NCBI RefSeq assembly: GCF_900156165.1
Contig: NZ_FTMY01000011.1
Location: 124,001 to 188,000, forward strand
DNA length: 64,000 bases
Origin: Pseudacidovorax sp. RU35E
Lineage (GTDB): Bacteria > Pseudomonadota > Gammaproteobacteria > Burkholderiales > Burkholderiaceae_C
Direction of reading: 5' to 3'
Shown piece by piece: positions 1 through 9,782 of the stretch; the stretch's first letter is position 1, and every line of letters begins with the position of its first letter. Position numbers and translations under genes: made by a program. The notes under the pieces are model-generated. The model was not told where the DNA came from. It did no database searches and saw only the letters and a program-made list of their open reading frames with translations.

Positions 1-311
1 TACTTCGCGAGATCGCGCGCGGGATCCACGGCCGGGTTGACCAGCACCGCGCGGCAGCCGGTGCGCGACGCCAGCCAGGTCGCATAAAAGCCCCCGAGCG
101 ACGAGCCGACCACCGCCATGCGCTCGGCGGGCCAGTCCGCCGTGCCCTGCGCGATCAGTTCCGCCGCGGCGCGTGGCGAAGGCGGCAACTGCGGGCACCA
201 CCAATGCACGCCCGGATGGCCCGCCGCCATCCGCGCCGCCATCGCCCGGGCCTTGGCCGATTGCGGCGATGAGCGAAAGCCATGCAGGTAGAGCAGGTGG
301 GTGGTGGGCAT
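1..311 (-). CDS. YqiA-like alpha/beta-hydrolase esterase, C-terminus cut by window edge
   Basis: The first 103 codons of a minus-strand gene are present and the rest lies outside the window. The protein opens with LLYLHGFRSSPQS, the N-terminal beta strand and oxyanion loop of the YqiA (UPF0227) esterase group. Around residue 70 it carries the nucleophile elbow GSSLGGFYATWLA (G-x-S-x-G with Ser as nucleophile), followed by NPAVDPARDL, also typical of this group. The family are small cytoplasmic serine esterases of poorly defined physiological substrate. The gene is divergent from rodA with 41 bp between the start codons. Family is clear; the substrate cannot be read from sequence. Confidence 0.8.
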   Translation of the reverse strand, partial: MPTTHLLYLHGFRSSPQSAKARAMAARMAAGHPGVHWWCPQLPPSPRAAAELIAQGTADWPAERMAVVGSSLGGFYATWLASRTGCRAVLVNPAVDPARDLAK

Positions 312-352
312 TCGCCGCACTGTAGCGGTCGACGCGGATAATCGCGCGCCTC

Positions 353-1507
353 ATGTCCGCCGTCTTCCAGCGCCCCTCGCTCCTGCGCCGCATCGCGCCC
401 GTGTTCCAGGGCTTCGACATCCTGCTGGTGCTGGCGTTGCTGGTGCTGGCCTCCACCGGCATGGTGGCCATGTATTCGTCGGGCTACGACAGCGGCACCC
501 GCTTCTCGGACCATGGGCGCAACATGCTGCTGGCGGCAGGCATCATGTTCGTGGTGGCCCAGGTGCCGCCGCAGCGGCTGATGAGTCTTGCGGTGCCCCT
601 GTATGTGTTCGGCGTCACGCTCCTCGTGGCAGTGGCGCTGTTCGGCGTCACCAAGAAGGGCGCCACGCGCTGGCTCAATGTAGGCCTCGTGATCCAGCCC
701 AGCGAGATCCTGAAGATCGCCATGCCCATGATGCTGGCCTGGTGGTTCCAGCGGCGCGAGGGGCAACTGCGGCCGCTGGATTTCGTCGTCTCCTTCGTGC
801 TGCTCGCGGTGCCGGTCGGGCTGATCATGAAGCAGCCCGACCTGGGCACCTCGCTGCTGGTGCTGGCCGCCGGCCTGTCGGTGATCTTCTTCGCCGGATT
901 GCCCTGGAAGCTGATCGTGCCGCCGGTGATCATCATCGCCATCGCGGTGACGCTGATCGTCTGGTATGAGCCGCAGCTATGCGCCGACGGCGTCGACTGG
1001 CGCGTCCTGCACGAGTACCAGCGCCAGCGGGTGTGCACGCTGCTCGATCCCTTCCGGGACCCGCTGGGCAAGGGCTTCCACATCATCCAGGGCATGATCG
1101 CCATCGGCTCCGGCGGGCTGGGCGGCAAGGGCTTCATGCAGGGAACGCAGACGCACCTGGAATTCATCCCCGAGCGCACCACCGACTTCATCTTCGCGGC
1201 CTATTCCGAGGAATTCGGCCTGGCCGGCAACCTGTTCCTGATCTGCGGCTTCACCTTCCTGATCTTCCGCGGCCTGGCCATCGCCTCGTCGGCGCCCACC
1301 CTGTTCTCGCGCTTGTTGGCAGGCGCCGTCACGATGATCTTCTTCACCTATGCCTTCGTGAACATGGGCATGGTCAGCGGCATCCTGCCGGTGGTGGGCG
1401 TGCCGCTGCCCTTCGTCAGCTATGGCGGCACGGCCATGGTCACGCTGGGGCTGGGGCTGGGCATCCTGATGTCGATCGCGCGCTCGCGGCGCCTGATGCA
1501 GACCTGA
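353..1507 (+). CDS. rodA: RodA, SEDS-family peptidoglycan glycosyltransferase
   Basis: This 384-residue inner-membrane protein polymerises lipid II glycan during lateral wall growth, working with a class B PBP (PBP2/MrdA) in the elongasome. About ten hydrophobic segments span the protein. SEDS signatures are present: KKGATRWLNVG near residue 100, QPSEILKIAMP just after it, KQPDLGTS near residue 165, and the large loop with IPERTTDFIFAAYSEEFG near residue 275, which includes the conserved aspartate. The tail has PFVSYGGTAMVTLGLGLGIL. Length fits RodA rather than FtsW, and no ftsW/mur genes are nearby. No mrdA lies in the 350 bp upstream that can be seen. Confidence 0.95.
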   Translation: MSAVFQRPSLLRRIAPVFQGFDILLVLALLVLASTGMVAMYSSGYDSGTRFSDHGRNMLLAAGIMFVVAQVPPQRLMSLAVPLYVFGVTLLVAVALFGVTKKGATRWLNVGLVIQPSEILKIAMPMMLAWWFQRREGQLRPLDFVVSFVLLAVPVGLIMKQPDLGTSLLVLAAGLSVIFFAGLPWKLIVPPVIIIAIAVTLIVWYEPQLCADGVDWRVLHEYQRQRVCTLLDPFRDPLGKGFHIIQGMIAIGSGGLGGKGFMQGTQTHLEFIPERTTDFIFAAYSEEFGLAGNLFLICGFTFLIFRGLAIASSAPTLFSRLLAGAVTMIFFTYAFVNMGMVSGILPVVGVPLPFVSYGGTAMVTLGLGLGILMSIARSRRLMQT

Positions 1508-1697
1508 TCACCCCGCGGTCGCGCAGCGCTGTCGTCTCCGGAGAGCGCCTGCAGCGTTGACGCGCCCGGACCCGCTTCGCCCCGCCGCCGCCCGTCGATG
1601 GCGGCCGCGCGCACTGCGTCGGCATTGCCCCTGATGCCCGGCCTGCCGATCCGCGAGGACGGGGGCAGCGCCCGGAGGCGCGAGCAATAATCTGCCG

Positions 1698-3158
1698 ATG
1701 ATCTCCCGCGAACCCACCCTCGAGCGCCTGGCCACGGCGCAGCAGCTTTTGCTCACGCCCTTCGGGCTCGACGAGACGCACCTGACGAAGGCGCTGGCCG
1801 AGATCCGCGCGCACAGGGTGGACGACGCGGACCTGTACTTCCAGTACACCCGCGCCGAAGGCTGGAGCCTGGAGGAAGGCATCGTCAAGACGGGCAGCTT
1901 CTCCATCGACCAGGGCGTGGGCGTGCGTGCGGTCAGCGGCGAAAAGACCGCCTTCGCCTATTCCGACGACATCTCCGAGGCCTCGCTGCTCGACGCGGCT
2001 CGTACCGTGCGCGCCATCGCCACGGCCGGCAAGTCGGGCCGGGTCAAGGCGCCCGCGCGCAAGGTGGCGCCCAGCCGCCAGCTCTACGGCGGCATCGACC
2101 CCATCGCCACGCTCGACAGCACCGCCAAAGTGGCGCTGCTCGAAAAAGTCGAGAAGCTGGCCCGCAGCCGCGACCCGCGCATCGCGCAGGTCATGGCCGG
2201 TCTGGCGAGCGAGTACGACGTGGTGCTGGTGGCCCGCGCCGATGGCACGCTGGCTGCCGATGTGCGGCCGCTGGTCCGGCTGTCGGTCACAGTCATCGCG
2301 GAGCACAACGGCCGCCGCGAGACCGGCTCCGGCGGCGGCGGTGGCCGCTTCGGCCTGGCCTACTTCGGCGACGAGCAGATCGCGGAATACGTCGACCATG
2401 CCGTCAACTCGGCCCTGACCAACCTCGAATCGCGCCCGGCCCCCGCCGGGGAGATGGTCGTGGTGCTCGGCCCTGGCTGGCCCGGCATCCTGCTGCACGA
2501 GGCCGTGGGCCATGGCCTGGAAGGCGACTTCAATCGCAAGGGCTCCAGCGCCTTCAGTGGCCGCATCGGCCAGCGCGTGGCGGCCAAGGGCGTGACGGTG
2601 CTGGACGACGGCACCATCGCCGACCGCCGCGGCTCGCTCAACGTGGACGACGAGGGCAATCCCAGCCAGCGCAACGTGCTGATCGAGGACGGCATCCTCA
2701 AGGGCTACATCCAGGATTCGCTCAACGCCCGCCTGATGGGCGTGGCGCCTACCGGCAACGGCCGGCGCGAAAGCTACGCGCACCTGCCCATGCCGCGCAT
2801 GACCAACACCTACATGCTGGGCGGCGACCGCCATCCGGACGAGATCGTCGCCAGCATCGACAAGGGCCTGTACGCCACCAACTTCGGCGGGGGCCAGGTC
2901 GACATCACCAGCGGCAAGTTCGTGTTCTCGGCCAGCGAGGCCTGGTGGGTCGAGAAGGGCAAGCTGCTCTACCCCGTGAAGGGCGCCACCATCGTCGGCA
3001 ATGGTCCGGACGCGCTGACGCGCGTGAGCATGATCGGCAACGACATGAAGTTGGACACCGGCGTGGGTACCTGCGGCAAGGAAGGTCAGAGCGTGCCCGT
3101 GGGCGTGGGCCAGCCCACGCTGCGCATCGACCGCCTCACCGTCGGCGGCACGGCCTGA
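1698..3158 (+). CDS. tldD: TldD metalloprotease subunit
   Basis: TldD (486 residues) forms with TldE/PmbA a zinc-dependent protease that degrades unfolded peptides and matures some ribosomally made peptides. The metal site is visible as HEAVGHGLEGD at residues 267-277, the HExxxH motif of the family. Glycine-rich C-terminal strands such as GVGTCGKEGQSVPVGVGQP also fit the family. The tldE/pmbA partner is not in this window, as is common because the two genes are often unlinked. The start at 1698 (ISREPTLERLATA) agrees with the usual TldD N-terminus. The aroG leader promoter lies just beyond its stop codon. Confidence 0.95.
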   Translation: MISREPTLERLATAQQLLLTPFGLDETHLTKALAEIRAHRVDDADLYFQYTRAEGWSLEEGIVKTGSFSIDQGVGVRAVSGEKTAFAYSDDISEASLLDAARTVRAIATAGKSGRVKAPARKVAPSRQLYGGIDPIATLDSTAKVALLEKVEKLARSRDPRIAQVMAGLASEYDVVLVARADGTLAADVRPLVRLSVTVIAEHNGRRETGSGGGGGRFGLAYFGDEQIAEYVDHAVNSALTNLESRPAPAGEMVVVLGPGWPGILLHEAVGHGLEGDFNRKGSSAFSGRIGQRVAAKGVTVLDDGTIADRRGSLNVDDEGNPSQRNVLIEDGILKGYIQDSLNARLMGVAPTGNGRRESYAHLPMPRMTNTYMLGGDRHPDEIVASIDKGLYATNFGGGQVDITSGKFVFSASEAWWVEKGKLLYPVKGATIVGNGPDALTRVSMIGNDMKLDTGVGTCGKEGQSVPVGVGQPTLRIDRLTVGGTA

Positions 3159-3171
3159 ACATAAATACAGC

Positions 3172-3199
3172 TTGGCAAGCCTTTTTCACGTGCTAGAGT
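3172..3199 (+). promoter_or_regulatory. Promoter candidate of the aroG leader
   Basis: TTGGCA at 3172-3177 and TAGAGT at 3194-3199 are spaced by 16 bp and fit a sigma-70 promoter just after tldD. Transcription would start near 3206, two bases before the leader-peptide ATG, so the leader could be translated without a leader sequence. A more upstream start cannot be excluded. Seen by eye only. Confidence 0.45.
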
Positions 3200-3207
3200 C
3201 GCGCTCC

Positions 3208-3282
3208 ATGTTCGCTCAACGCGCTTATTACTTTGCCTACTTTTGGTTCCCGGACTCCGGCGGACGAGAGGCGCGCGCGTAA
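3208..3282 (+). CDS. Aromatic-rich attenuator leader peptide
   Basis: A 24-codon frame precedes the DAHP synthase gene. Eight of its first fourteen residues are aromatic: Phe2, then Y-Y-F-A-Y-F-W-F at residues 7-14. The frame ends at TAA 3280-3282, 20 bp before a strong terminator hairpin. Such peptides act as sensors: a ribosome stalls on Phe, Tyr or Trp codons when the charged tRNA is scarce. The composition mixes all three aromatics, matching a shared-pathway enzyme rather than a single end product. No clear Shine-Dalgarno is seen. It is not a known protein; the call rests on composition, position and the RNA elements that follow. Confidence 0.8.
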   Translation: MFAQRAYYFAYFWFPDSGGREARA

Positions 3283-3313
3283 ACGCAACAACCCAACCCT
3301 CAAAAACCGCCGG
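3250..3313 (+). promoter_or_regulatory. Antiterminator and pause-hairpin elements of the aroG attenuator
   Basis: CCGGCGG at 3257-3263 is identical to the 3' arm of the downstream terminator and can instead pair with the terminator's 5' arm CCGCCGG (3307-3313), forming an antiterminator. CCGG at 3250-3253 can pair with CCGG at 3257-3260 across a 3-base loop, masking that segment. A ribosome stalled on the aromatic codons (through 3249) would cover the first arm and free the antiterminator. The pairings are directly visible; the mechanism is inferred from classical amino-acid attenuators. Confidence 0.65.
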
Positions 3314-3338
3314 TGCCAAAAGCCCGGCGGTTTTTTTT
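3302..3338 (+). terminator. Intrinsic terminator of the aroG attenuator
   Basis: The 5' arm CCGCCGG (3307-3313) and 3' arm CCGGCGG (3324-3330) pair perfectly around a 10-base loop. The stem is extended by five A-T pairs, and eight T residues (3331-3338) follow. It lies between the leader peptide and the aroG start, so it would stop transcription before the structural gene when aromatic amino acids are plentiful. Confidence 0.85.
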
Positions 3339-3386
3339 CGTCCCCCGTTTTCCGTCACACATCAACCCACAAGAAGGATCGCTCCC

Positions 3387-4502
3387 ATGAACAGCAGCAA
3401 CGCCACCGCCAATCCCTGGTATGCGCCCGTCGAGAAAACCAGCCAGACCGACGACGAACGCATCAAGGACATCAACGTGCTGCCCCCTCCGGAACACCTC
3501 ATCCGCTTCTTCCCCATCCACGGCACCGCGGTGGAAAAGCTGATCACCGACACCCGCCGCAACATCCACAACATCATGGCCGGTCAGGACGACCGGCTGC
3601 TGGTGGTGATGGGGCCGTGTTCCATCCATGACCCGGCTGCGGCCCTGGACTACGCCCGCCGCCTGAAGGCCGAGCGCGAAAAGTACGCCGACTCGCTGGA
3701 GATCGTGATGCGCGTGTACTTCGAGAAGCCGCGCACCACCGTCGGCTGGAAGGGCCTGATCAACGACCCGTACCTGGACGAGAGCTACCGCATCGACGAG
3801 GGCCTGCGCATGGCGCGCCAGCTGCTCATCGACATCAACCGCCTGGGCCTGCCGGCGGGCAGCGAGTTCCTGGACGTGATCTCGCCCCAGTACATCGGCG
3901 ACCTGATCGCCTGGGGCGCCATCGGCGCGCGCACCACCGAGAGCCAGGTGCACCGCGAGTTGGCCTCGGGCCTGTCGGCGCCCATCGGCTTCAAGAACGG
4001 TACCGACGGCAACATCCGCATCGCCACCGACGCCATTCAGGCGGCGGCGCGCGGCCACCACTTCCTGTCGGTGCACAAGAATGGCCAGGTGGCCATCGTG
4101 CAGACCAATGGCAACAAGGACTGCCACGTGATCCTGCGTGGCGGCAAGGCGCCCAACTACGACGCCGCCAGCGTCGAGACCGCCTGCCGCGACCTGGAGG
4201 CCGCCGGCCTCCCGCCCACGCTGATGGTGGACTGCAGCCATGCCAACAGCAGCAAGCAGCACCAGAAGCAGCTCGACGTGGCGCGCGACATCGCCGACCA
4301 GATCGCGGGCGGCAGCCGCAAGGTGTTCGGCGTGATGGTGGAGAGCCACATCCAGGCCGGCGCTCAGAAGTTCTCGCCCGGCAAGGATGTGCCGTCGGCG
4401 CTGGAATACGGCAAGAGCATCACCGACGCCTGCCTGGGATGGGACGATTCGCGCGGCCTGCTGGATGTGCTGTCGCAGGCCGTCAAGAAACGGCGCGGCT
4501 GA
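3387..4502 (+). CDS. aroG: Class I 3-deoxy-7-phosphoheptulonate (DAHP) synthase
   Basis: The enzyme condenses phosphoenolpyruvate with erythrose 4-phosphate, the entry step to the shikimate pathway. The 371-residue protein is of the AroF/G/H type: GPCSIHDP near residue 72, VYFEKPRTTVGWKGLINDP near residue 110, GARTTESQVHRELASGLS and GFKNGTDG in the middle, and DCSHANSSK near residue 285. The start at 3387 was chosen over an in-frame upstream extension because that extension would run through the attenuator terminator. Expression is probably controlled by the aromatic leader peptide upstream. Which aromatic amino acid inhibits the enzyme cannot be decided from sequence alone. Confidence 0.95.
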   Translation: MNSSNATANPWYAPVEKTSQTDDERIKDINVLPPPEHLIRFFPIHGTAVEKLITDTRRNIHNIMAGQDDRLLVVMGPCSIHDPAAALDYARRLKAEREKYADSLEIVMRVYFEKPRTTVGWKGLINDPYLDESYRIDEGLRMARQLLIDINRLGLPAGSEFLDVISPQYIGDLIAWGAIGARTTESQVHRELASGLSAPIGFKNGTDGNIRIATDAIQAAARGHHFLSVHKNGQVAIVQTNGNKDCHVILRGGKAPNYDAASVETACRDLEAAGLPPTLMVDCSHANSSKQHQKQLDVARDIADQIAGGSRKVFGVMVESHIQAGAQKFSPGKDVPSALEYGKSITDACLGWDDSRGLLDVLSQAVKKRRG

Positions 4503-4503
4503 A

Positions 4504-5019
4504 TCAGATGAAAGACGCCAGTGCGGGCCAGTGGTGCCGCACGGCGGCGGCCACCTCGCCCTGGGCGTCCATCAGCGTGAAGTCGGCGAAGTCGAAGCCC
4601 GGCGCGACGGCGCAGGCGGCCAGGGTGTAGTCGCCGGCGCTGTGCGTAGCCACCGGCTGCGCCGCCTGCCACTGGCCGGCGGGCACCACGTGCTGGGGGC
4701 GGCCGCCGTGGACGTCCACCGGGGCCAGGCGCACATGGGCCGGCGCCGTGCGGAAGGCGGCGTCGGCGGTCCACAGGGTGAGCGGCACGCCTTCCAGATG
4801 GACCCAGAGCTCGTCCGAGAGCACCTGGTGCCAGCGCGAATGCTGGCCGGCCTCCAGCAGGAAATAGATGCTGGTCAGTGCCGCCCGCGGTCCCCGGCGG
4901 TCGGCAGGCTGCACCGGGGTCGGTGCGCGGAACACCTCCCGGTACCAGCCGCCCTCGGGATGGGGCTGCAGCTGCAGCGTTTCGATCAGCTGCCGGGCGC
5001 GCGAGGAGGCTTGGGCCAT
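4504..5019 (-). CDS. DUF985 cupin-fold protein
   Basis: This 171-residue protein matches the DUF985 cupin family. It shows the start HPEGGWYREVFRAP, the central strand TSIYFLLEAGQHSRWHQVLSDELWVHLEG, and the tail AVAPGFDFADFTLMD. Function in bacteria is unknown; the fold suggests small-molecule or sugar-ring binding. The start at 5019 (AQASSRARQLIETL) is preferred to an upstream in-frame codon that would overlap mpl. It sits 17 bp downstream of mpl on the same strand and is probably cotranscribed with it, and it faces aroG tail-to-tail with one intervening base. Confidence 0.8.
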   Translation of the reverse strand: MAQASSRARQLIETLQLQPHPEGGWYREVFRAPTPVQPADRRGPRAALTSIYFLLEAGQHSRWHQVLSDELWVHLEGVPLTLWTADAAFRTAPAHVRLAPVDVHGGRPQHVVPAGQWQAAQPVATHSAGDYTLAACAVAPGFDFADFTLMDAQGEVAAAVRHHWPALASFI

Positions 5020-5036
5020 GGTGGGTTCTCCGGCGT

Positions 5037-6512
<1,476 letters not shown>

Positions 6513-6580
6513 CGGCGGATTCTAGGAAGCGGCGCAGGGCCGTCTGCCCGGTGCGAAGAAGGCGGCGGCACAATGCGGCG

Positions 6581-7171
6581 ATGGACTTCGCCAAGCGCGA
6601 CATCGCCGCCGCCGCAGCCCGCCTCATTGTGGAGGAGGGGCTCGAATACGGCCCCGCCAAACGCCGCGCCCTTCGCGACCTCGGCCTGCCTCAGCGCACG
6701 GCGCTGCCCGGCAACGACGAGGTCGAGGAGGAGGTGCGCGACTACATCCGCATCTTCTGCGCCGACACCCAGCCGGCTGAATTGCAAGTGCTGCGACGTC
6801 TGGCACTGGAATGGATGGAGCACATGGCGGCCTTCCGTCCGCATCTCGGGGGCTCTGTCTGGCACGGCACCGCCACCCGCTTGAGCGACATCTACATCCA
6901 GTTGTTCTGCGATGACTCCAAGTCGGCGGAGATCGCCCTCATCGACCACCGCGTCGACTACGAGCCCCGCACCGTGACCGGCTTCCACGGCGAGAGTGTC
7001 GAGGCGTTGAGCGTCCATGCGCGCAGCCGCGAGCTGGGCACCGAAGTGGGGGTGCACCTGATGATCTACGACCTGGACGACCTGCGCGGTGCCTTGCGGC
7101 CCGACAGCCAGGGACGCACACCCCGCGGCGATCTGGCGTCGGTCCGGCGCCTGGTGGAGGAGGGGCAATGA
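6581..7171 (+). CDS. Conserved hypothetical protein, betaproteobacterial type
   Basis: I do not recognise a characterised domain in this 196-residue protein. It is soluble, rich in charged residues, with no signal peptide or membrane segment. The N-terminal part (AKRDIAAAAARLIVEEGLEYGPAKRRAL) looks helical, and the middle WHGTATRLSDIYIQLFCDDSKSAEIALIDH with D-x-H patterns could place acidic residues around a metal, but that is speculation. The start at 6581 follows a purine-rich GAAGAAGGCGGCGG stretch. The gene overlaps the TlpA gene by four bases (ATGA), so the two are translationally coupled. It is divergent from mpl (68 bp). Confidence 0.7.
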   Translation: MDFAKRDIAAAAARLIVEEGLEYGPAKRRALRDLGLPQRTALPGNDEVEEEVRDYIRIFCADTQPAELQVLRRLALEWMEHMAAFRPHLGGSVWHGTATRLSDIYIQLFCDDSKSAEIALIDHRVDYEPRTVTGFHGESVEALSVHARSRELGTEVGVHLMIYDLDDLRGALRPDSQGRTPRGDLASVRRLVEEGQ

Positions 7172-7716
7172 CGCCCAACCGTCGGCAGTGGCTCGCGTAT
7201 GGCGGTGCCGCCGCGGTGGCCGCCGGCGCGGGCCTGGCACTGTGGCGGCATCGTCAACAGCCGCACGCCGGTGCGTCGGAAGCGGGGGAGGTCCCGGATG
7301 CGCTGTGGTCGCTGCGCCTTCCGCGGCCCGGCGGTGGCGAGCTGGCCCTGGCGGCGTTGCGCGGCAAGCCGACGCTGGTCAATTTCTGGGCGACCTGGTG
7401 TCCCCCCTGCGTCGAGGAGATGCCGCTGCTCGACCGTTTCCACCGCGAAAACATGGCCAACGGGTGGCAGGTGGTCGGCATCGCCGTCGATCGCGCGGAG
7501 CCGGTGGACAAGTTCCTGGCGCGGCTTCCGGTGGGTTTCCCGATCGGCATCGCAGGCGCGCAGGCCCTGTCGCTGGTCAAGGCCTTGGGCAATGACAGCG
7601 GCGGCCTGCCCTTCACACTGGTGCTCGATTCGGCTGGCGCTGTGCGTGACCGTAGAATGGGCAAGGTCGAGCCCGCTGACCTGCAGGCTTGGCAGCGCGC
7701 AGTGGTTCACGGCTAG
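7168..7716 (+). CDS. TlpA/ResA-family thiol-disulfide oxidoreductase
   Basis: This 182-residue protein has an N-terminal membrane anchor (residues 9-27) with a twin-arginine-free basic start. A thioredoxin fold follows, with the active site [12 protein letters not shown] near residue 77 and a cis-proline region [10 protein letters not shown] near residue 150. Family members act in the periplasm, reducing or oxidising thiols of secreted or cytochrome-related proteins. The gene starts inside the stop codon of the upstream hypothetical gene. It ends about 100 bp before accB. No cytochrome c maturation operon is adjacent, so the substrate is open. Confidence 0.88.
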   Translation: MTPNRRQWLAYGGAAAVAAGAGLALWRHRQQPHAGASEAGEVPDALWSLRLPRPGGGELALAALRGKPTLVNFWATWCPPCVEEMPLLDRFHRENMANGWQVVGIAVDRAEPVDKFLARLPVGFPIGIAGAQALSLVKALGNDSGGLPFTLVLDSAGAVRDRRMGKVEPADLQAWQRAVVHG

Positions 7717-7814
7717 AATCCGCGACCTTCTCGGCAGATGGCGTCAAAACGCCGACGTACGCCGACTTTCAAGCAAGTTCGATAGACGGCCCCCGCGGCC
7801 GGCGCTGGAGAATC

Positions 7815-8282
7815 ATGGATCTGCGCAAACTCAAGACACTGATCGACCTGGTGTCTGAATCCAATATTTCCGAACTCGAGATCACCGAAGCCGAAGGCAA
7901 GGTGCGCATCGTCAAGGCGGGCGAAGCCGCCCCCGTTCAGTATGTCCAGGCCGCCATGCCCCAGGCGGCGGCACCCGGTGTCACGGCGTCGGCGCCCGCT
8001 GCGCAGCCGGCAGCTTCGGCTGCTGCACCTGCAGAAGCGGTCCCGTCTGGCCATGTGGTGAAGTCGCCGATGGTCGGCACCTTCTACCGCTCCTCCAGCC
8101 CGGGCGCTGCCGCGTTCGTCGAGGTGGGCGCCCAGGTGAAGGAAGGCGACACGCTCTGCATCATCGAGGCGATGAAGATCCTCAACGAGATCGAGGCCGA
8201 CAAGTCCGGCACCGTCAAGCAGATCCTCGGCGAGAACGGCCAGGCCGTCGAATACGGCCAGCCGCTGTTCATCATCGAGTGA
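7815..8282 (+). CDS. accB: AccB, biotin carboxyl carrier protein
   Basis: AccB (155 residues) carries the biotin that shuttles CO2 between AccC and the carboxyltransferase in malonyl-CoA synthesis. It starts [13 protein letters not shown], typical of AccB. An Ala/Pro-rich linker occupies residues 45-78, followed by the biotinyl domain with the thumb region and the target lysine in EAMKILNEI (Lys121). The start at 7815 gives the canonical N-terminus; an upstream in-frame extension was rejected. accC follows after 8 bp, forming the usual accBC operon. Confidence 0.97.
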   Translation: MDLRKLKTLIDLVSESNISELEITEAEGKVRIVKAGEAAPVQYVQAAMPQAAAPGVTASAPAAQPAASAAAPAEAVPSGHVVKSPMVGTFYRSSSPGAAAFVEVGAQVKEGDTLCIIEAMKILNEIEADKSGTVKQILGENGQAVEYGQPLFIIE

Positions 8283-8290
8283 GACGCTGA

Positions 8291-9640
8291 ATGTTCAAGA
8301 AGATCCTCGTTGCCAATCGGGGCGAGATCGCTTTGCGGATCCAGCGCGCCTGCAGCGAACTGGGCATCAAGGCGGTCATGGTGTATTCCGAGGCCGACCG
8401 CGAGGCCAAGTACGTCAAGCTGGCCGAAGAGGCTGTGTGCATCGGCCCAGCTCCGTCGTCGCAGAGCTACCTCAACATGCCGGCCATCATCTCGGCGGCC
8501 GAGGTGACGGACGCCGAGGCCATCCACCCCGGCTACGGCTTCCTGTCGGAGAACGCCAACTTTGCCGAACGGGTCGAGCAGAGCGGTTTCCAGTTCATCG
8601 GTCCCACGCCCGAATCGATCCGCATCATGGGCGACAAGGTGTCGGCCAAGCAGGCCATGATCAAGGCGGGCGTGCCCTGTGTGCCTGGGTCGGATGGCGA
8701 ACTGTCGGACGATCCGACGGCCAACAAGCGCATCGCCCGTGCCATCGGCTACCCGGTGATCATCAAGGCCGCGGGCGGCGGCGGTGGCCGCGGGATGCGC
8801 GTGGTCCATACCGAGGCGGCACTGGTCAACGCGATCCAGATGACCAAGGCCGAGGCGGCCGCGGCCTTCAACAATCCGGCGGTGTACATGGAGAAGTTCC
8901 TCCAGAACCCCCGCCACATCGAGATCCAGATCCTCGCGGACAAGCACAAGAACGCCGTCTACCTGGGCGAGCGCGACTGCTCCATGCAGCGCCGCCACCA
9001 GAAGGTGATCGAGGAGTCGCCCGCGCCCGGCATCCCGCGCAAGCTGATCGAGAAGATCGGCGAGCGCTGCGCCGCCGCCTGCAAGAAGATCGGCTACCGC
9101 GGCGCCGGCACCTTCGAGTTCCTGTACGAGAACGGCGAGTTCTACTTCATCGAGATGAACACCCGCGTGCAGGTGGAGCATCCGGTGACCGAGCTGGTGA
9201 CCGGCATCGACATCGTGAAGACGCAGATCATGGTCGCCGCTGGCGAGAAGCTGCCCTTCACCCAGCGCCAGATCCAGCTCAAAGGCCATGCCATCGAGTG
9301 CCGGATCAACGCCGAAGACCCGTACAAGTTCACGCCTTCGCCGGGCCGCATCACCATGTGGCATCCGCCGGGTGGCCCGGGTGTGCGCGTCGATTCGCAC
9401 GTGTACACCAACTACTTCGTGCCGCCCAATTACGACTCGATGATCGGCAAGCTGATTGTCTACGGCGACACGCGCGAGCAGGCCATGGCCCGCATGCGCA
9501 CGGCGCTGAACGAGACGGTGGTCGAGGGCATCCTGACCAACATCCCGCTGCACCGCGAGCTGATGGTGGACGCCAAGTTCATGGCCGGCGGCACCAACAT
9601 CCACTATCTGGAAGAGTGGATGGCCGCCCACAAGCGCTAG
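8291..9640 (+). CDS. accC: AccC, biotin carboxylase subunit of acetyl-CoA carboxylase
   Basis: AccC (449 residues) carboxylates biotin on AccB with ATP and bicarbonate. It begins [17 protein letters not shown], has the ATP-grasp glycine loop [14 protein letters not shown] near residue 160, the [12 protein letters not shown] segment near 230, and the catalytic [16 protein letters not shown] near 288. Length is normal for the family. It is cotranscribed with accB; the prmA gene lies 142 bp downstream, beyond a stem-loop, so it may have its own promoter or be read through. Confidence 0.98.
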   Translation: MFKKILVANRGEIALRIQRACSELGIKAVMVYSEADREAKYVKLAEEAVCIGPAPSSQSYLNMPAIISAAEVTDAEAIHPGYGFLSENANFAERVEQSGFQFIGPTPESIRIMGDKVSAKQAMIKAGVPCVPGSDGELSDDPTANKRIARAIGYPVIIKAAGGGGGRGMRVVHTEAALVNAIQMTKAEAAAAFNNPAVYMEKFLQNPRHIEIQILADKHKNAVYLGERDCSMQRRHQKVIEESPAPGIPRKLIEKIGERCAAACKKIGYRGAGTFEFLYENGEFYFIEMNTRVQVEHPVTELVTGIDIVKTQIMVAAGEKLPFTQRQIQLKGHAIECRINAEDPYKFTPSPGRITMWHPPGGPGVRVDSHVYTNYFVPPNYDSMIGKLIVYGDTREQAMARMRTALNETVVEGILTNIPLHRELMVDAKFMAGGTNIHYLEEWMAAHKR

Positions 9641-9695
9641 TCGGCGCGCGACCCTGGGCGGGGCGACCCGCGCCGGCGATACGTTGTGAAGACTT

Positions 9696-9727
9696 GCGCC
9701 GCGGCCCGGCCTTCCGGTCCGCGGCGC
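9696..9727 (+). terminator. GC-rich stem-loop after accC
   Basis: GCGCCGCGG (9696-9704) and CCGCGGCGC (9719-9727) form a perfect 9-bp stem with a 14-base loop. No T-run follows, only CGTTCGTTA, so it may be a weak terminator, an RNA-stabilising structure, or a leader element of prmA. Confidence 0.4.
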
Positions 9728-9782
9728 GTTCGTTATGGGGCTGCGCGGCATGGGCGCGCGGCCCGTTGAGGAAAGGCGATTC

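Noticed and set aside
155-1191. Long minus-strand open frames antisense to rodA
   Set aside because: They are shadows of GC-rich codon bias, rich in His, Arg and Gln, without start signals or recognisable domains.
6581-7171. Calling the hypothetical protein a Mur ligase because mpl is adjacent
   Set aside because: It lacks a P-loop and all Mur ligase motifs and is on the opposite strand.
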